Shown here one piece after another: positions 8,914 to 17,076 of a stretch of 64,000 nt of DNA. The number at the start of each line of letters is the position of its first letter. Positions within the stretch are counted from its first letter, which is position 1. Position numbers and translations under genes: made by a program. Below the pieces are notes generated by a model, which was not told where the DNA came from, did not search any database, and was given only the letters and a program-made list of their open reading frames with translations. Origin of the DNA: Streptomyces sennicomposti (GTDB taxonomy: Bacteria; Actinomycetota; Actinomycetes; Streptomycetales; Streptomycetaceae); NCBI RefSeq assembly GCF_019890635.1, contig NZ_JAIOAB010000004.1, forward strand, positions 62,001-126,000, given 5' to 3'.

Positions 8914-9669
8914 TCAGAGGCTTCCGGCGACGGCCGCCGTGAACACGTCGGGGTTGTCGAACATGATGTTGTGAGCGGCGCCGGGCACCGTCACCACACG
9001 CACTCCCGCGGCTTCGAGGCCGCCTGTGTCCGGCAACTCGCCACTGTGCTCGCCCTGCAGGTAGAGCCGGTCGACGGGGAGCGCTTCGAGGATCGCGCGC
9101 ATCGTGGGGTCCGAGCCGCGCCGCAGGCCCACCGCGCTGCGGTGCAGGGCGCGCGGGTCGGTCAGCCGCATGGTCGCCGCCCACAGGGGGCCGACGCTGT
9201 GCAGCACGCGCGCGTAGCCGCCGTCGACGAACGACTCCTCCTCGAAGGAGGCGATGCCGCTGCTGCCCGCCGTGGGCGGCGGGGACGGGTCGAGGTTGGC
9301 CTCCGCGAGCACCAGCCGGGAGACGAGGTCGGGTCTGCGGTGGGCCAGCACGATCGCGACGGCGCCGCCCATGCTGTGCCCTATCAGTTCGCAGCCGGTC
9401 AGCTCCGCCGTGTCCAGCGCGGCGGCCAGGGCGTCCGCGTGGTCCTCCAGCGTGTAGCCGAAGTGTGCGGGCCGGTCGCTGATCCCGTGTCCCGGCAGGT
9501 CGACGAAGAGGCTGCGCCGGCCCGCAAGTTCGGGACGGGCCGCGATGTGCGCGTGGTACACGGAGGAGACCGAGCCCAGTCCGTGCACATAGACCCGCGC
9601 GGGTTGTTCCCCGGGCACCTCCGTCCAGCGGATTCGGCTGCCGCGGCCGTCGAACTCGGCCTGTCTCAT
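8914..9669 (-). CDS. Alpha/beta hydrolase
   Basis: A 251-residue alpha/beta-hydrolase-fold enzyme. The oxyanion segment is YVHGLGSVSSVY (about 30), the nucleophile elbow is GHSMGG (Ser about 98), and the catalytic His lies in PGAAHNIMF (about 233). The acid is probably in the strand following RLYLQGEHSGE. No signal peptide is seen, so it is cytoplasmic. Substrates in this family range from esters to lactones and the sequence does not decide. It is divergent from the PadR gene, and the palindrome at 9723-9742 lies 54-73 bases upstream of its start, suggesting PadR control. Confidence 0.85.
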   Translation of the reverse strand: MRQAEFDGRGSRIRWTEVPGEQPARVYVHGLGSVSSVYHAHIAARPELAGRRSLFVDLPGHGISDRPAHFGYTLEDHADALAAALDTAELTGCELIGHSMGGAVAIVLAHRRPDLVSRLVLAEANLDPSPPPTAGSSGIASFEEESFVDGGYARVLHSVGPLWAATMRLTDPRALHRSAVGLRRGSDPTMRAILEALPVDRLYLQGEHSGELPDTGGLEAAGVRVVTVPGAAHNIMFDNPDVFTAAVAGSL

Positions 9670-9722
9670 GTGGTCCTCTCCCTCCCTGACGCGCCGCCGC
9701 TCCGATCAGCGCCCTCCTGAGG

Positions 9723-9742
9723 ATACATCGGTAACGAGGTAT
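9723..9742. promoter_or_regulatory. Probable PadR operator
   Basis: A 20-base imperfect palindrome of form ATACNTCGNTANCGANGTAT, with eight of ten base pairs symmetric, lies between the divergent hydrolase and PadR genes. PadR repressors bind such sites through ATAC/GTAT-like outer arms. A further half-site, CGATGTAC, occurs at 9767-9774. Confidence 0.55.
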
Positions 9743-9799
9743 TGCTCATGCGATACACACAGGAGTCGATGTACTTCGCTCGTGCGAGAGAATGCGGGC

Positions 9800-10333
9800 A
9801 TGCTGGAACTGGCGATCCTCGGTTTCCTTTACGACACCCCGCTGCACGGGTACAAGCTGCGCAAACGCATCACGGCGCTGACAGGGCACGTGCGGCCCGT
9901 CGCCGAGAGCACCCTCTACCCGGCGATCAAGCGGCTGGAGAAGGCGGGGCTGCTGGAGCGGGCCACCGAGCCGGGAGCCGTGGCCGCGCCGCGCCACGTC
10001 CTCACGCTCACCGGGGACGGCCGAAGCGAGCTGCGCCGCCGGCTCGCCGAGCCGGTGCAGCGGGACATCACCGACGAGAACCGCTGGTTCACCGTCCTGG
10101 CCTTCCTCAGGCACCTCGCGGACCCCGCCGCCCAGACGGCCGTGCTGCGGCGCAGGCTGGCTTTTCTGGAGACGCCCGCCAGCTTCTTCTACGAGGGCGA
10201 CCGGCCGCTGCGCGCCGAGGAACTGGACGACCCGTTCCGGCGCGGCATCCTCACCGTCGCGCGGGCCACGACGCAGGCCGAACTGGCGTGGCTGCGGGCC
10301 ACGATCGACTCACTGGAGGGCGTCGCCCGCTGA
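9800..10333 (+). CDS. PadR family transcriptional regulator
   Basis: A 177-residue PadR regulator. The N-terminal winged helix (1-80) shows LELAILGFLYDTPLHGYKL, ESTLYPAIKRLEKAGLLER and a wing RHVLTLTGDG. Residues 95-175 form the helical C-terminal dimerisation domain (Vir_act_alpha_C type) with REL-like helices around RRRLAFLETPASFFYEGD. It probably represses itself and the divergent alpha/beta hydrolase through the palindrome at 9723-9742. The ligand is unknown, though family members sense phenolics and drugs. There is no clear Shine-Dalgarno. Its last 24 bases overlap the 3' end of the opposite-strand oxygenase gene. Confidence 0.9.
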   Translation: MLELAILGFLYDTPLHGYKLRKRITALTGHVRPVAESTLYPAIKRLEKAGLLERATEPGAVAAPRHVLTLTGDGRSELRRRLAEPVQRDITDENRWFTVLAFLRHLADPAAQTAVLRRRLAFLETPASFFYEGDRPLRAEELDDPFRRGILTVARATTQAELAWLRATIDSLEGVAR

Positions 10334-11218
10334 ACCGCCGGTGTGCCGCACGGGGCACCCCCTCAGGCCGGGGACCGGGTGGGTGCCGAGGTCGGCCACC
10401 CGGTAGCCGTCGGGGTAACTCTTGATCTCCCAGTTCTGCCGCGCGAAGTGCGGGGCCCGGCGCGGTGGCAGCAGGCGCACCGCCCGGCCCCGGGCGCGCA
10501 CCGCGCGGTGCACGAAGGCGCGGGTGAGGGCGGTCGGCGGCTCGTAGCGGAAAGCGTTCAGCAGGGGTTCGTCGAGCAGCGCGAGGGTGGCCCGGCGCAG
10601 CAGGGGCGCGAGGGGGCGCGGGTACCAGGAGGTCATCAGGTCGAGGGTCGCGTCGGAGACCTTGCGGGACCTCTCGTCCCAGCCGAAGTTCAGTTCCTCG
10701 TAGGCGTCGAGGTGGGCTTCGAACTCCTCGTACGTCTCGGGGACGTCCTTGATGCCCATGTGCCGGCCGAGGGTGCGGTAGTGGACGGCGGACGCGACGA
10801 TCTCGTGGCGGGAGAGCCTGCGCCATCCGTAGGCGTCGATCCAGCGCTTGGGCACCACGACGAAGGTGCAGAGGACGTAGCGCATGTCGTCGTTGCTGAT
10901 GTCGTAGCTGCGGTGCATCTGGTTGATGCGCCGGATGGCGGTGCGGCCCGCATCGGTGGCGAAGCCGTGTTCGACGATGGTGTCGAGGAGCAGGGACGTG
11001 TCGTCGTAGCGCTTCTGCGTGCGGTCGGTCAGCTCCGCGGTCTCGGCGAGCAGCCGGCCGATGCTCGGGACTGCGTAGGTCCGGTAGAGGGCCAGTTCCA
11101 GGGCGCGGGTGATGTCCCAGGGGAACTCGTAGGCGACGGTGAGCCGGTAGATCTCCGAAGCGTCGGCCACCGGATCCATGCGGCGGATCTGCTCCAGCCG
11201 TTCGAACCGCTTCGTCAC
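10310..11218 (-). CDS. MpaB/DUF2236 family oxygenase
   Basis: A 302-residue helical protein of the MpaB family (DUF2236), relatives of the latex-clearing rubber oxygenase, many of which bind heme b. Typical segments are YEFPWDITRALELALYRTYA (about 35), a GFATDAGRTAIRRINQMHR helix with the conserved His (about 100), MRYVLCTFVVVPKRWIDAYG and RLSRHEIVASAVHYRTLGRH (about 145-165). Substrate and reaction are unknown. The GTG at 11218 has AGAAGGGG six bases upstream; the only longer start is TTG at 11248. It overlaps the PadR gene tail to tail. Confidence 0.82.
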   Translation of the reverse strand: MTKRFERLEQIRRMDPVADASEIYRLTVAYEFPWDITRALELALYRTYAVPSIGRLLAETAELTDRTQKRYDDTSLLLDTIVEHGFATDAGRTAIRRINQMHRSYDISNDDMRYVLCTFVVVPKRWIDAYGWRRLSRHEIVASAVHYRTLGRHMGIKDVPETYEEFEAHLDAYEELNFGWDERSRKVSDATLDLMTSWYPRPLAPLLRRATLALLDEPLLNAFRYEPPTALTRAFVHRAVRARGRAVRLLPPRRAPHFARQNWEIKSYPDGYRVADLGTHPVPGLRGCPVRHTGGSAGDALQ

Positions 11219-11584
11219 GCCGTGCCCCTTCTGCCGTCGGTGCTCCAACTCTACGTGCGGCAGCGGAAGATGCGCGGTCGGCGCGGGGAATCACATGCGG
11301 ACCGGGGGCGGCTCGGCGAGGCAGCGGCCCGGGGTGTCTCCGCAGCCGCCGGTGTCCGGGGTCAGCGAGCCCGCCCGTCGCGCGCCGAACACCTCGGCAT
11401 GGGAGCAAGGCGGGTCGCCGCGGGCGCTGCCGGGCCTTCCCGCGCCCTGACAGGATGCGGCGACGACGGCCGTTTCGCCCCCGTCCGGATGGAAAACTGC
11501 AGGTCCCGATGGTCGAGGAGTCGTGACAAGCGGCTTGCGGTCGCACTAGGGTGCGCGCCGTTGGACGAACCGAGGGAGGCCTGG
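11219..11584. other. Intergenic region between divergent genes
   Basis: A 366-base spacer separates the oxygenase from the unknown gene at 11585. Apart from one good promoter at 11523-11552 I see no gene; the short frames crossing it have no family features. Confidence 0.6.
11523..11552 (+). promoter_or_regulatory. Housekeeping-type promoter for the gene at 11585
   Basis: GTGACA (11523-11528) and TAGGGT (11547-11552) are separated by 18 bases, matching the HrdB promoter pattern. Transcription would start about 25 bases before the ATG, leaving room for the GGGAGG ribosome site. Confidence 0.5.
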
Positions 11585-12520
11585 ATGGCCGGGACGGACG
11601 AGGAAGCCGTCGCCGCCGCGGACGACGCGCTCTATGTGCTCACGGCGGTACTGCTGACGCCCGCGCAGTTCCCGAGCGTGCTCGGCGACGACTACCCGGA
11701 GGCCTGCGCCGCCCTCGGGCTGGCGCCGTCGGCCGACGGGTACGGTCTGGTGCTGGGACAGGACGGCGCCGGGGCGCGGTGGACCGTCGTCGTCGACGAC
11801 GTCTCGCTGGTCGCCGTCGCGATCGCCTCCTGGGACTGCGGCATGGAGTACGACCTGTCGCCCGACGAGCGCTCGGTCGTAGCCGCTCTGCCGGGCTGGC
11901 CCCTCGCCGTCGCTGTCGCGGCCCCCGGCGTGCCCGCGCCGCACGACCCGGACCCGAGTACGGCGGACGGGCCGCTGCTGACGCCGCCGGACACCGCCGT
12001 CTGGGGTTCGGCGCAGCGGCGTCTGGGCGCCGACGAGATCGCGCGGCAGTGGACGGTGTGGCGGGACCGGATCGCCGACGGCTCGGCTCCCGGGCCGGGG
12101 GCGGACCCGGCGGAGCGATCCGGCGCGGATGCGGCCCCGGAACCGGGGACAGCCCCGGATGCGGCACCGGAGCCGGGAGCGGCCCGAGAACAGGCTCCCG
12201 AGTCGGGCGACGGCTCCCCGGACGCGCCCGCCACGGGGGCCACGCCCCTGAGACACCTCGGCGTCCGGCGCGTCCTGGCGGAGGCCCGCGCCTACCTGGA
12301 CTCACCGCCGCCGCTGGGCCGGGTCAGGTCGTCCTTCGCCCCGGGCGACGCCCGGACGCTGCGCGCCGACGGTCCGGGCTGGTCGCTGGTGGCCCGCACC
12401 GACGACATGGCCTTCGTGCTCCTGGACGAGGAGCCCGGGGAGGTCCTGCCGGTCGGCCGGGGCCCGGAGCTGCCCGGCCTGCTCGAAGCCCTGGACAAGC
12501 TCGCGGTCCGCCCGCACTGA
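11585..12520 (+). CDS. Conserved protein of unknown function
   Basis: A 311-residue protein whose family I do not recognise beyond likely streptomycete conservation. The N-terminal domain (1-135) contains ALYVLTAVLLTPAQFPSVLG and a VDDVSLVAVAIASWDCGMEY core. A linker of about 60 residues is rich in Pro, Ala, Glu and Gly with repeated PEPG units (about 170-225). The C-terminal domain has RTDDMAFVLLDEEPGEVLPV. No membrane segment, signal peptide or catalytic motif is visible. The start is fixed by GGGAGG five bases upstream of the ATG and by the promoter at 11523. Its product could be an ESX-like or regulatory protein, but nothing in the sequence decides. Confidence 0.7.
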   Translation: MAGTDEEAVAAADDALYVLTAVLLTPAQFPSVLGDDYPEACAALGLAPSADGYGLVLGQDGAGARWTVVVDDVSLVAVAIASWDCGMEYDLSPDERSVVAALPGWPLAVAVAAPGVPAPHDPDPSTADGPLLTPPDTAVWGSAQRRLGADEIARQWTVWRDRIADGSAPGPGADPAERSGADAAPEPGTAPDAAPEPGAAREQAPESGDGSPDAPATGATPLRHLGVRRVLAEARAYLDSPPPLGRVRSSFAPGDARTLRADGPGWSLVARTDDMAFVLLDEEPGEVLPVGRGPELPGLLEALDKLAVRPH

Positions 12521-12539
12521 TCCGGCCGCCGGCGGCCCC

Positions 12540-12722
12540 TCAGCGTCCGAGTTCCTTGCGGGTGACCCGGCGCAGTCTCCGCCGCTGCGAGGGGTCCAGC
12601 GTGAGGTAGGCGGCGGTCGGGACTCCCAGGACGATCAGGAGGACGGCCCACAACGGCAGCCAGATCCACAGGATCAGCCCGACCGCCACACCGCCGACCG
12701 CGATCTTCGCTCTCTTCGACAT
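12540..12722 (-). CDS. Small membrane protein
   Basis: A 60-residue protein with a basic N-terminus (MSKRAK), two closely spaced hydrophobic helices (VAVGLILWIWLPLWAVLLIV and LGVPTAAYL) and a strongly basic tail (RRRLRRVTRKEL). It would sit in the cytoplasmic membrane with both ends inside. A strong GGAGG lies six bases before the ATG. Its function is unknown. It is convergent with the gene at 11585 and codirectional with the upstream desaturase on the opposite side. Confidence 0.7.
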   Translation of the reverse strand: MSKRAKIAVGGVAVGLILWIWLPLWAVLLIVLGVPTAAYLTLDPSQRRRLRRVTRKELGR

Positions 12723-12887
12723 CTGTCGCCTCCTTCGCGGCCACTGCCGCTCTCTGTCGTGGAAACGGCTCCGCGCTCCCGACGGTTCCGGACCCCACCC
12801 CTGAGAAGCCCCGGAGACATCCTGGCGCCGACCCCTACGGGTCACGGCCGGAACACCGTGGGCGCGCGGGGCCGGGCGTACCGCGGC

Positions 12888-13940
12888 CTACGGCGTCCTG
12901 AGGTCCGCGCCCACCTCGTGCAGGTGCCGCAGAGCCTGCCGGTAGGAGTCGAGGAGACCGGTCTCCGTGTAGGGGATTCCCACGTCACGGCAGTGGGCGC
13001 GCACGAGAGGCTGCGCCAGCCGCAGGTGCGGTCGCGGCATGCTGGGGAACAGGTGGTGCTCGATCTGGTAGTTCAGGCCGCCCAGGAACCAGTCCGTCAC
13101 GACCCCGCCCCGGATGTTGCGCGAGGTGAGCACCTGGCGGCGCAGATGTCCCCAGCGCTCCCCGTCCGGGTCGGGCATCTCCATGCCCTTGTGGTTGGGC
13201 GCGAAGGCGAGACCGAGATGCAGGCCGAACAGCGCCTGGTGGAGTGCGGCGAAGGCCAGGGCCTTGCCGGGCGACAGGACGGTGAGCAGCAGCCCCGAGT
13301 AGGCCGCGACATGGGCCACGAGCAGTGCGCCCTCCACCAGGCGCTCGCGCGGCGGCTGCCGGCGCAGGTCCTGGAAGCTGTGCACCTTCAGGGCGACGCC
13401 CTCCAGGAGGGTGAGCGGGAAGAACAGCCAGGCCTGGTTGCGGGTGAGCCAGCGGCGCAGACCCTGGCGGTCGCCGGCCTGGTCGCCGGAGAACACCAGC
13501 ACGTCGGCGGCGACGTCGGGGTCCTTGTCGACGTGGTTGGGATTGGCGTGGTGCCGGTTGTGCTTCGCGTTCCACCAGGCGTAGCTCAGCCCGAGCAGCA
13601 GGTTGCCGTGCACCAGCCCGATCAGCCGGCCGATGTCCTTGTCGCCGGTGATCTGCGCGTGGCCCGCGTCGTGGCCTATGAACGCGGTGCGGGCGAAGAG
13701 CACGGCGAGCGGCACGGCGAGGAGCAACGCCCACCAGGAGTCGCCGGCCAGCACCAGCCCGGTGACGACGGCGGCCAGGGCGAGCGCGTTGCCGGCGACG
13801 ACACGCGCGTACCAGGCGTGACGTCGTTTCAGGAGCCCTCGGGCCTGGACCGTGCGCAGCAGGGGTGCGAACTCACTGCCGGCGGACGGTCCGCCGGTCC
13901 TTGCTTCAAAACCGTCCGCGACGGCGGCGGGCTGGGGCAT
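12888..13940 (-). CDS. Membrane fatty-acid desaturase
   Basis: A 350-residue integral membrane di-iron desaturase. The three histidine boxes are HDAGH (about 102), HNRHH (about 138) and QIEHH (about 298). The third box, with Gln for the first His, is typical of front-end or DesA3-like acyl-lipid or acyl-CoA desaturases. Four hydrophobic segments alternate with the boxes. No fused cytochrome b5 domain is present, so electrons must come from a separate reductase and ferredoxin, none of which is adjacent. It probably introduces a double bond into fatty acyl chains to tune membrane fluidity. GGAGA precedes the ATG. Confidence 0.92.
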   Translation of the reverse strand: MPQPAAVADGFEARTGGPSAGSEFAPLLRTVQARGLLKRRHAWYARVVAGNALALAAVVTGLVLAGDSWWALLLAVPLAVLFARTAFIGHDAGHAQITGDKDIGRLIGLVHGNLLLGLSYAWWNAKHNRHHANPNHVDKDPDVAADVLVFSGDQAGDRQGLRRWLTRNQAWLFFPLTLLEGVALKVHSFQDLRRQPPRERLVEGALLVAHVAAYSGLLLTVLSPGKALAFAALHQALFGLHLGLAFAPNHKGMEMPDPDGERWGHLRRQVLTSRNIRGGVVTDWFLGGLNYQIEHHLFPSMPRPHLRLAQPLVRAHCRDVGIPYTETGLLDSYRQALRHLHEVGADLRTP

Positions 13941-14030
13941 GGTGAGGTCTCCGGCTCTCTCGGCAACGGCCTGACCTGGAGAAACGTACGGATCGGAGGC
14001 CGGTGACGGCCATGGCGCCAGCACCCCGGT

Positions 14031-14055
14031 GCGCGCGGGGGCCAGCCCCGCGCGC
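14031..14055. promoter_or_regulatory. Strong stem-loop between divergent desaturase and SNF2 genes
   Basis: GCGCGCGGGG (14031-14040) and CCCCGCGCGC (14046-14055) form a perfect 10-base-pair stem with a five-base loop. It lies about 90 bases upstream of the desaturase start, in its probable promoter or 5' leader. A -10-like TACCCT at 14139-14144 may serve the SNF2 gene. The role is unknown. Confidence 0.3.
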
Positions 14056-14190
14056 GTGAGGGGGGTTGACGGCACCCGTAGGGGTGTGGCCTCCCGCAGC
14101 GCCCTTCGGCGCGTTCCCGGTCGACCGTCGGAGTGCTGTACCCTCAGCGACTCCACCCCCACTAGTCAAATTTGAGGAATCGGCGTCTCC

Positions 14191-17076
14191 GTGCAGAGGA
14201 CTTCCTTGACACCACCGAGCGAGACTTCCGAACTGGCCGACTGCTGTGCCGTGTTCGTGCCCGGCGATCCGGCGCGCACCGGCCGGGTCGCCTTCTGGCG
14301 CCCGGACGGCGGTGCGCCCGCGGCGACCGGTCGGACGGCCGCGGCCGAACTGACGGTGGCCCTGCCCCGGGACGGCGGCGTGGCGAGCGTGACCGTGCCT
14401 GCCGTCACGCTCCCCCTGTCGGCGGCCCTGCCGTTGCTCACGCGCACGCGTGCCACCGGGCGAGGCCATCGGGCGACCGTGTTCTGGGGCGCGGCGGCCC
14501 TGCTGGGCATGCATTTCACGGCGCGCGGCCTGCTGCTGCCGGGCCTGTCGGCCGAGGACCACGACGCCTGGCGCGCGGCTCCCCTGTGGGAGGGCGACGC
14601 CGAGCAGGTCCGGATGCTGGCCGCCGCGATGCCGCCGGAGGCGCACGCCGTCCCGCTCGACGGCGCCGGGGACATACGGCTGCCCGATCCGGAGCGTCTG
14701 CTGCGGGCCTTCTTGGACGCCGTAGCCGACACCCTGCCCCGCTCCCCCGCTGCTCCGCTCCTGGCGGGCGGGCCGGCGTACGCCGCGCGTGAGCCGCAGC
14801 GCGTGCCCGAGCAGCGGGCCTGGGCCGCCGAAGTGGCCGCGGGCCACGACGCGGGCGTACAGGTCTCGTTGCGCGTCGAGATGACGCATCCGGCGGAGAC
14901 GGAGCGGGACCGCCCGGAGCCGCGGTTCCGGGCGGTGCTGCAGGTGCACGGCGTCAGCGGTCCCGCGCGGGTGGCCGACGCCGCCGAGGTCTGGGCCGGA
15001 CAGAGCGCCCCGGGCGGTGCGGGGGCCTGGGGCGAACCGTTCGGTCCGCAGGCGCGGACGGACGTCCTGCTCGCGCTGCGGCGCGCGGCCCGGGCCTGGC
15101 CCGCCCTGTCACCGCTGCTGTCGGCGGCCGTGCCGGACGCCGTCGAACTCGCCGCCGACGAGGTCGCCGACCTCCTCGGCGAGGGCGTGCGCCGGCTCGC
15201 CGCAGCCGGTGTGGACGTGCACCGGCCGGCGGAGCTGGCCCTCGGGCTGACCTCGGGGGTGAGCATCGGGTCGCCGTCCGACGCCGCGGAGGGTCCCGGC
15301 GGCGCCCCGTCGACGCCCCGGACGGCCCTGTCCGCCGACCCCCTTCTGCCCTTGGACCAGTGGTTCTCGCTGGGCGGTCGGCGTCTGACGCGCGAGGAGG
15401 TGGACCGCCTGGCGGAGGCCGAGCGCCCCTTGGTGCGGCTGCGCGGCCGGTGGGTGCTCGTGGACCCCGACGAACTGCGCCGGGCGCAGAGGCTCCGGGA
15501 CCGGAAGATCACCGCCGTGGAGGCGCTGGGCGCCGCTCTGACGGGCTCCGCCGAGATCGACGGCCGCACCGTCGAGGTCCGGTCCACGGGATGGCTGTCG
15601 GATCTGCGGGACCGGCTGACGGGGCCGCGGGCGCAGGAGCCCGTCGCGCAGCCCGCCGCGCTGCGGGCCCGGTTGCGCGACTACCAGCTGCGCGGGCTGG
15701 GCTGGCTGGTCCGGATGACGGAGTCGGGGCTGGGCTGCTGCCTGGCCGACGACATGGGGCTCGGCAAGACGATCACGCTGATCGCGCTGCATCTGCACCG
15801 GCAGGGCGATCCGGCGACCGCCGGGCCCACCCTCGTGGTGTGTCCGACGTCGCTGATGGGCAACTGGCAGCGGGAGATTGAGCGGTTCGCGCCAGGCACG
15901 CCGGTGCGGCGCTTCCACGGCGCCCGGCGCGACCTGGCCGACCTGGCCGACGGCGCGTTCGTGCTGACCACCTACGGGACGATGCGGCTGGACGCGCAGC
16001 GGCTCGCCGACGTGACGTGGGGCATGGTCGTGGCGGACGAGGCGCAGCATGTCAAGAACCCGTACTCGGCCACCGCCCGGCAGCTGCGCGCCATCGGCGC
16101 ACGCGCGCGCGTGGCGCTCACCGGCACCCCGGTGGAGAACAATCTGTCGGAGCTGTGGGCGATCCTGGACTGGGCGACGCCGGGCCTGCTGGGCCGGCTC
16201 GGGGCCTTCCGCGCCCGCTACGCGCAGGCCGTGGAGAGCGGACGCGATCCGGTCGCCGCCGAGCGGCTCGCCCGGCTGGTCGGCCCGTTCCTGCTGCGCC
16301 GCCGCAAGTCCGACCCGGGCATCGCGCCCGAACTGCCGCCCAAGACCGAGACCGACCACGCCGTGTCCCTCACCGCGGAGCAGACGGGCCTGTACGAGGC
16401 GCTGGTGCGCGAGACGCTCGCGGAGATCTCCGGCGCGGGCGAAATGGCGCGGCGCGGCCTCGTGGTGAAGCTGCTGACCGGGCTGAAGCAGATCTGCAAC
16501 CATCCGGCGCAGTTCCTCAAGGAGGACCGGCCGAGGATCGCCGGCCGCTCCGGGAAGCTCGAACTGCTGGACGAGTTGCTGAGCACCATTCTCGCCGAGG
16601 GCGCCGGTGTCCTGGTGTTCACGCAGTACGTGCGGATGGCGCGGCTGATCGAACGGCATCTGGCGGCACGCGGCGTGCCGTCGCAGTTCCTGCACGGCGG
16701 CACTCCGGTGGCCGAGCGGGAGGCCATGGTGCGGCGGTTCCAGGACGGTGAGGCGCCGGTGTTCCTGCTGTCGCTGAAGGCGGCCGGCACCGGGCTCAAC
16801 CTCACGCGCGCGGAGCACGTCGTGCACTACGACCGCTGGTGGAACCCGGCGGTCGAGGCGCAGGCCACCGACCGGGCGTACCGGATCGGGCAGAGCCGGC
16901 CCGTGCAGGTGCACCGGCTGATCGCCGAGGGGACGGTCGAGGACCGTATCGCAGGCCTGTTGCGCCGCAAGCAGGACCTGGCCGAGACGGTCCTCGGGAC
17001 GGGCGAGGCCGCGCTCACCGAACTGACCGATGCCGAGCTGGCCGAGCTGGTGCGGCTGCGAGGGGGAACCCGATGA
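14191..17076 (+). CDS. SNF2-family DNA helicase/translocase (HelZ-like)
   Basis: A 961-residue Swi2/Snf2 ATPase. The N-terminal half (to about 480) corresponds to the bacterial SNF2-associated domain. The motor shows LRARLRDYQLRGLGWL (Q motif), CCLADDMGLGKTIT (motif I, about 525), VADEAQHVKN (motif II), ALTGTPVENN (motif III), FLLRRRKSD, and a C-terminal lobe ending SLKAAGTGLNLTRAEHVVHY and QATDRAYRIGQ (motifs V-VI). M. tuberculosis HelZ has this layout. It probably remodels or translocates along DNA in repair or transcription. The start is GTG 14191, but an in-frame TTG at 14206 has a better-spaced AGAGGA. It overlaps the SWIM gene by 4 bases. Confidence 0.92.
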   Translation: MQRTSLTPPSETSELADCCAVFVPGDPARTGRVAFWRPDGGAPAATGRTAAAELTVALPRDGGVASVTVPAVTLPLSAALPLLTRTRATGRGHRATVFWGAAALLGMHFTARGLLLPGLSAEDHDAWRAAPLWEGDAEQVRMLAAAMPPEAHAVPLDGAGDIRLPDPERLLRAFLDAVADTLPRSPAAPLLAGGPAYAAREPQRVPEQRAWAAEVAAGHDAGVQVSLRVEMTHPAETERDRPEPRFRAVLQVHGVSGPARVADAAEVWAGQSAPGGAGAWGEPFGPQARTDVLLALRRAARAWPALSPLLSAAVPDAVELAADEVADLLGEGVRRLAAAGVDVHRPAELALGLTSGVSIGSPSDAAEGPGGAPSTPRTALSADPLLPLDQWFSLGGRRLTREEVDRLAEAERPLVRLRGRWVLVDPDELRRAQRLRDRKITAVEALGAALTGSAEIDGRTVEVRSTGWLSDLRDRLTGPRAQEPVAQPAALRARLRDYQLRGLGWLVRMTESGLGCCLADDMGLGKTITLIALHLHRQGDPATAGPTLVVCPTSLMGNWQREIERFAPGTPVRRFHGARRDLADLADGAFVLTTYGTMRLDAQRLADVTWGMVVADEAQHVKNPYSATARQLRAIGARARVALTGTPVENNLSELWAILDWATPGLLGRLGAFRARYAQAVESGRDPVAAERLARLVGPFLLRRRKSDPGIAPELPPKTETDHAVSLTAEQTGLYEALVRETLAEISGAGEMARRGLVVKLLTGLKQICNHPAQFLKEDRPRIAGRSGKLELLDELLSTILAEGAGVLVFTQYVRMARLIERHLAARGVPSQFLHGGTPVAEREAMVRRFQDGEAPVFLLSLKAAGTGLNLTRAEHVVHYDRWWNPAVEAQATDRAYRIGQSRPVQVHRLIAEGTVEDRIAGLLRRKQDLAETVLGTGEAALTELTDAELAELVRLRGGTR

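Noticed and set aside
11219..11248. Longer MpaB start at TTG 11248
   Set aside because: GTG 11218 has a well-placed AGAAGGGG; the added ten residues have no conserved feature.
14166..15587. Long open frame (473 codons) opposite the SNF2 gene
   Set aside because: Ser/Arg/Ala-rich with no family features; explained as the antisense of a highly GC-biased helicase gene.
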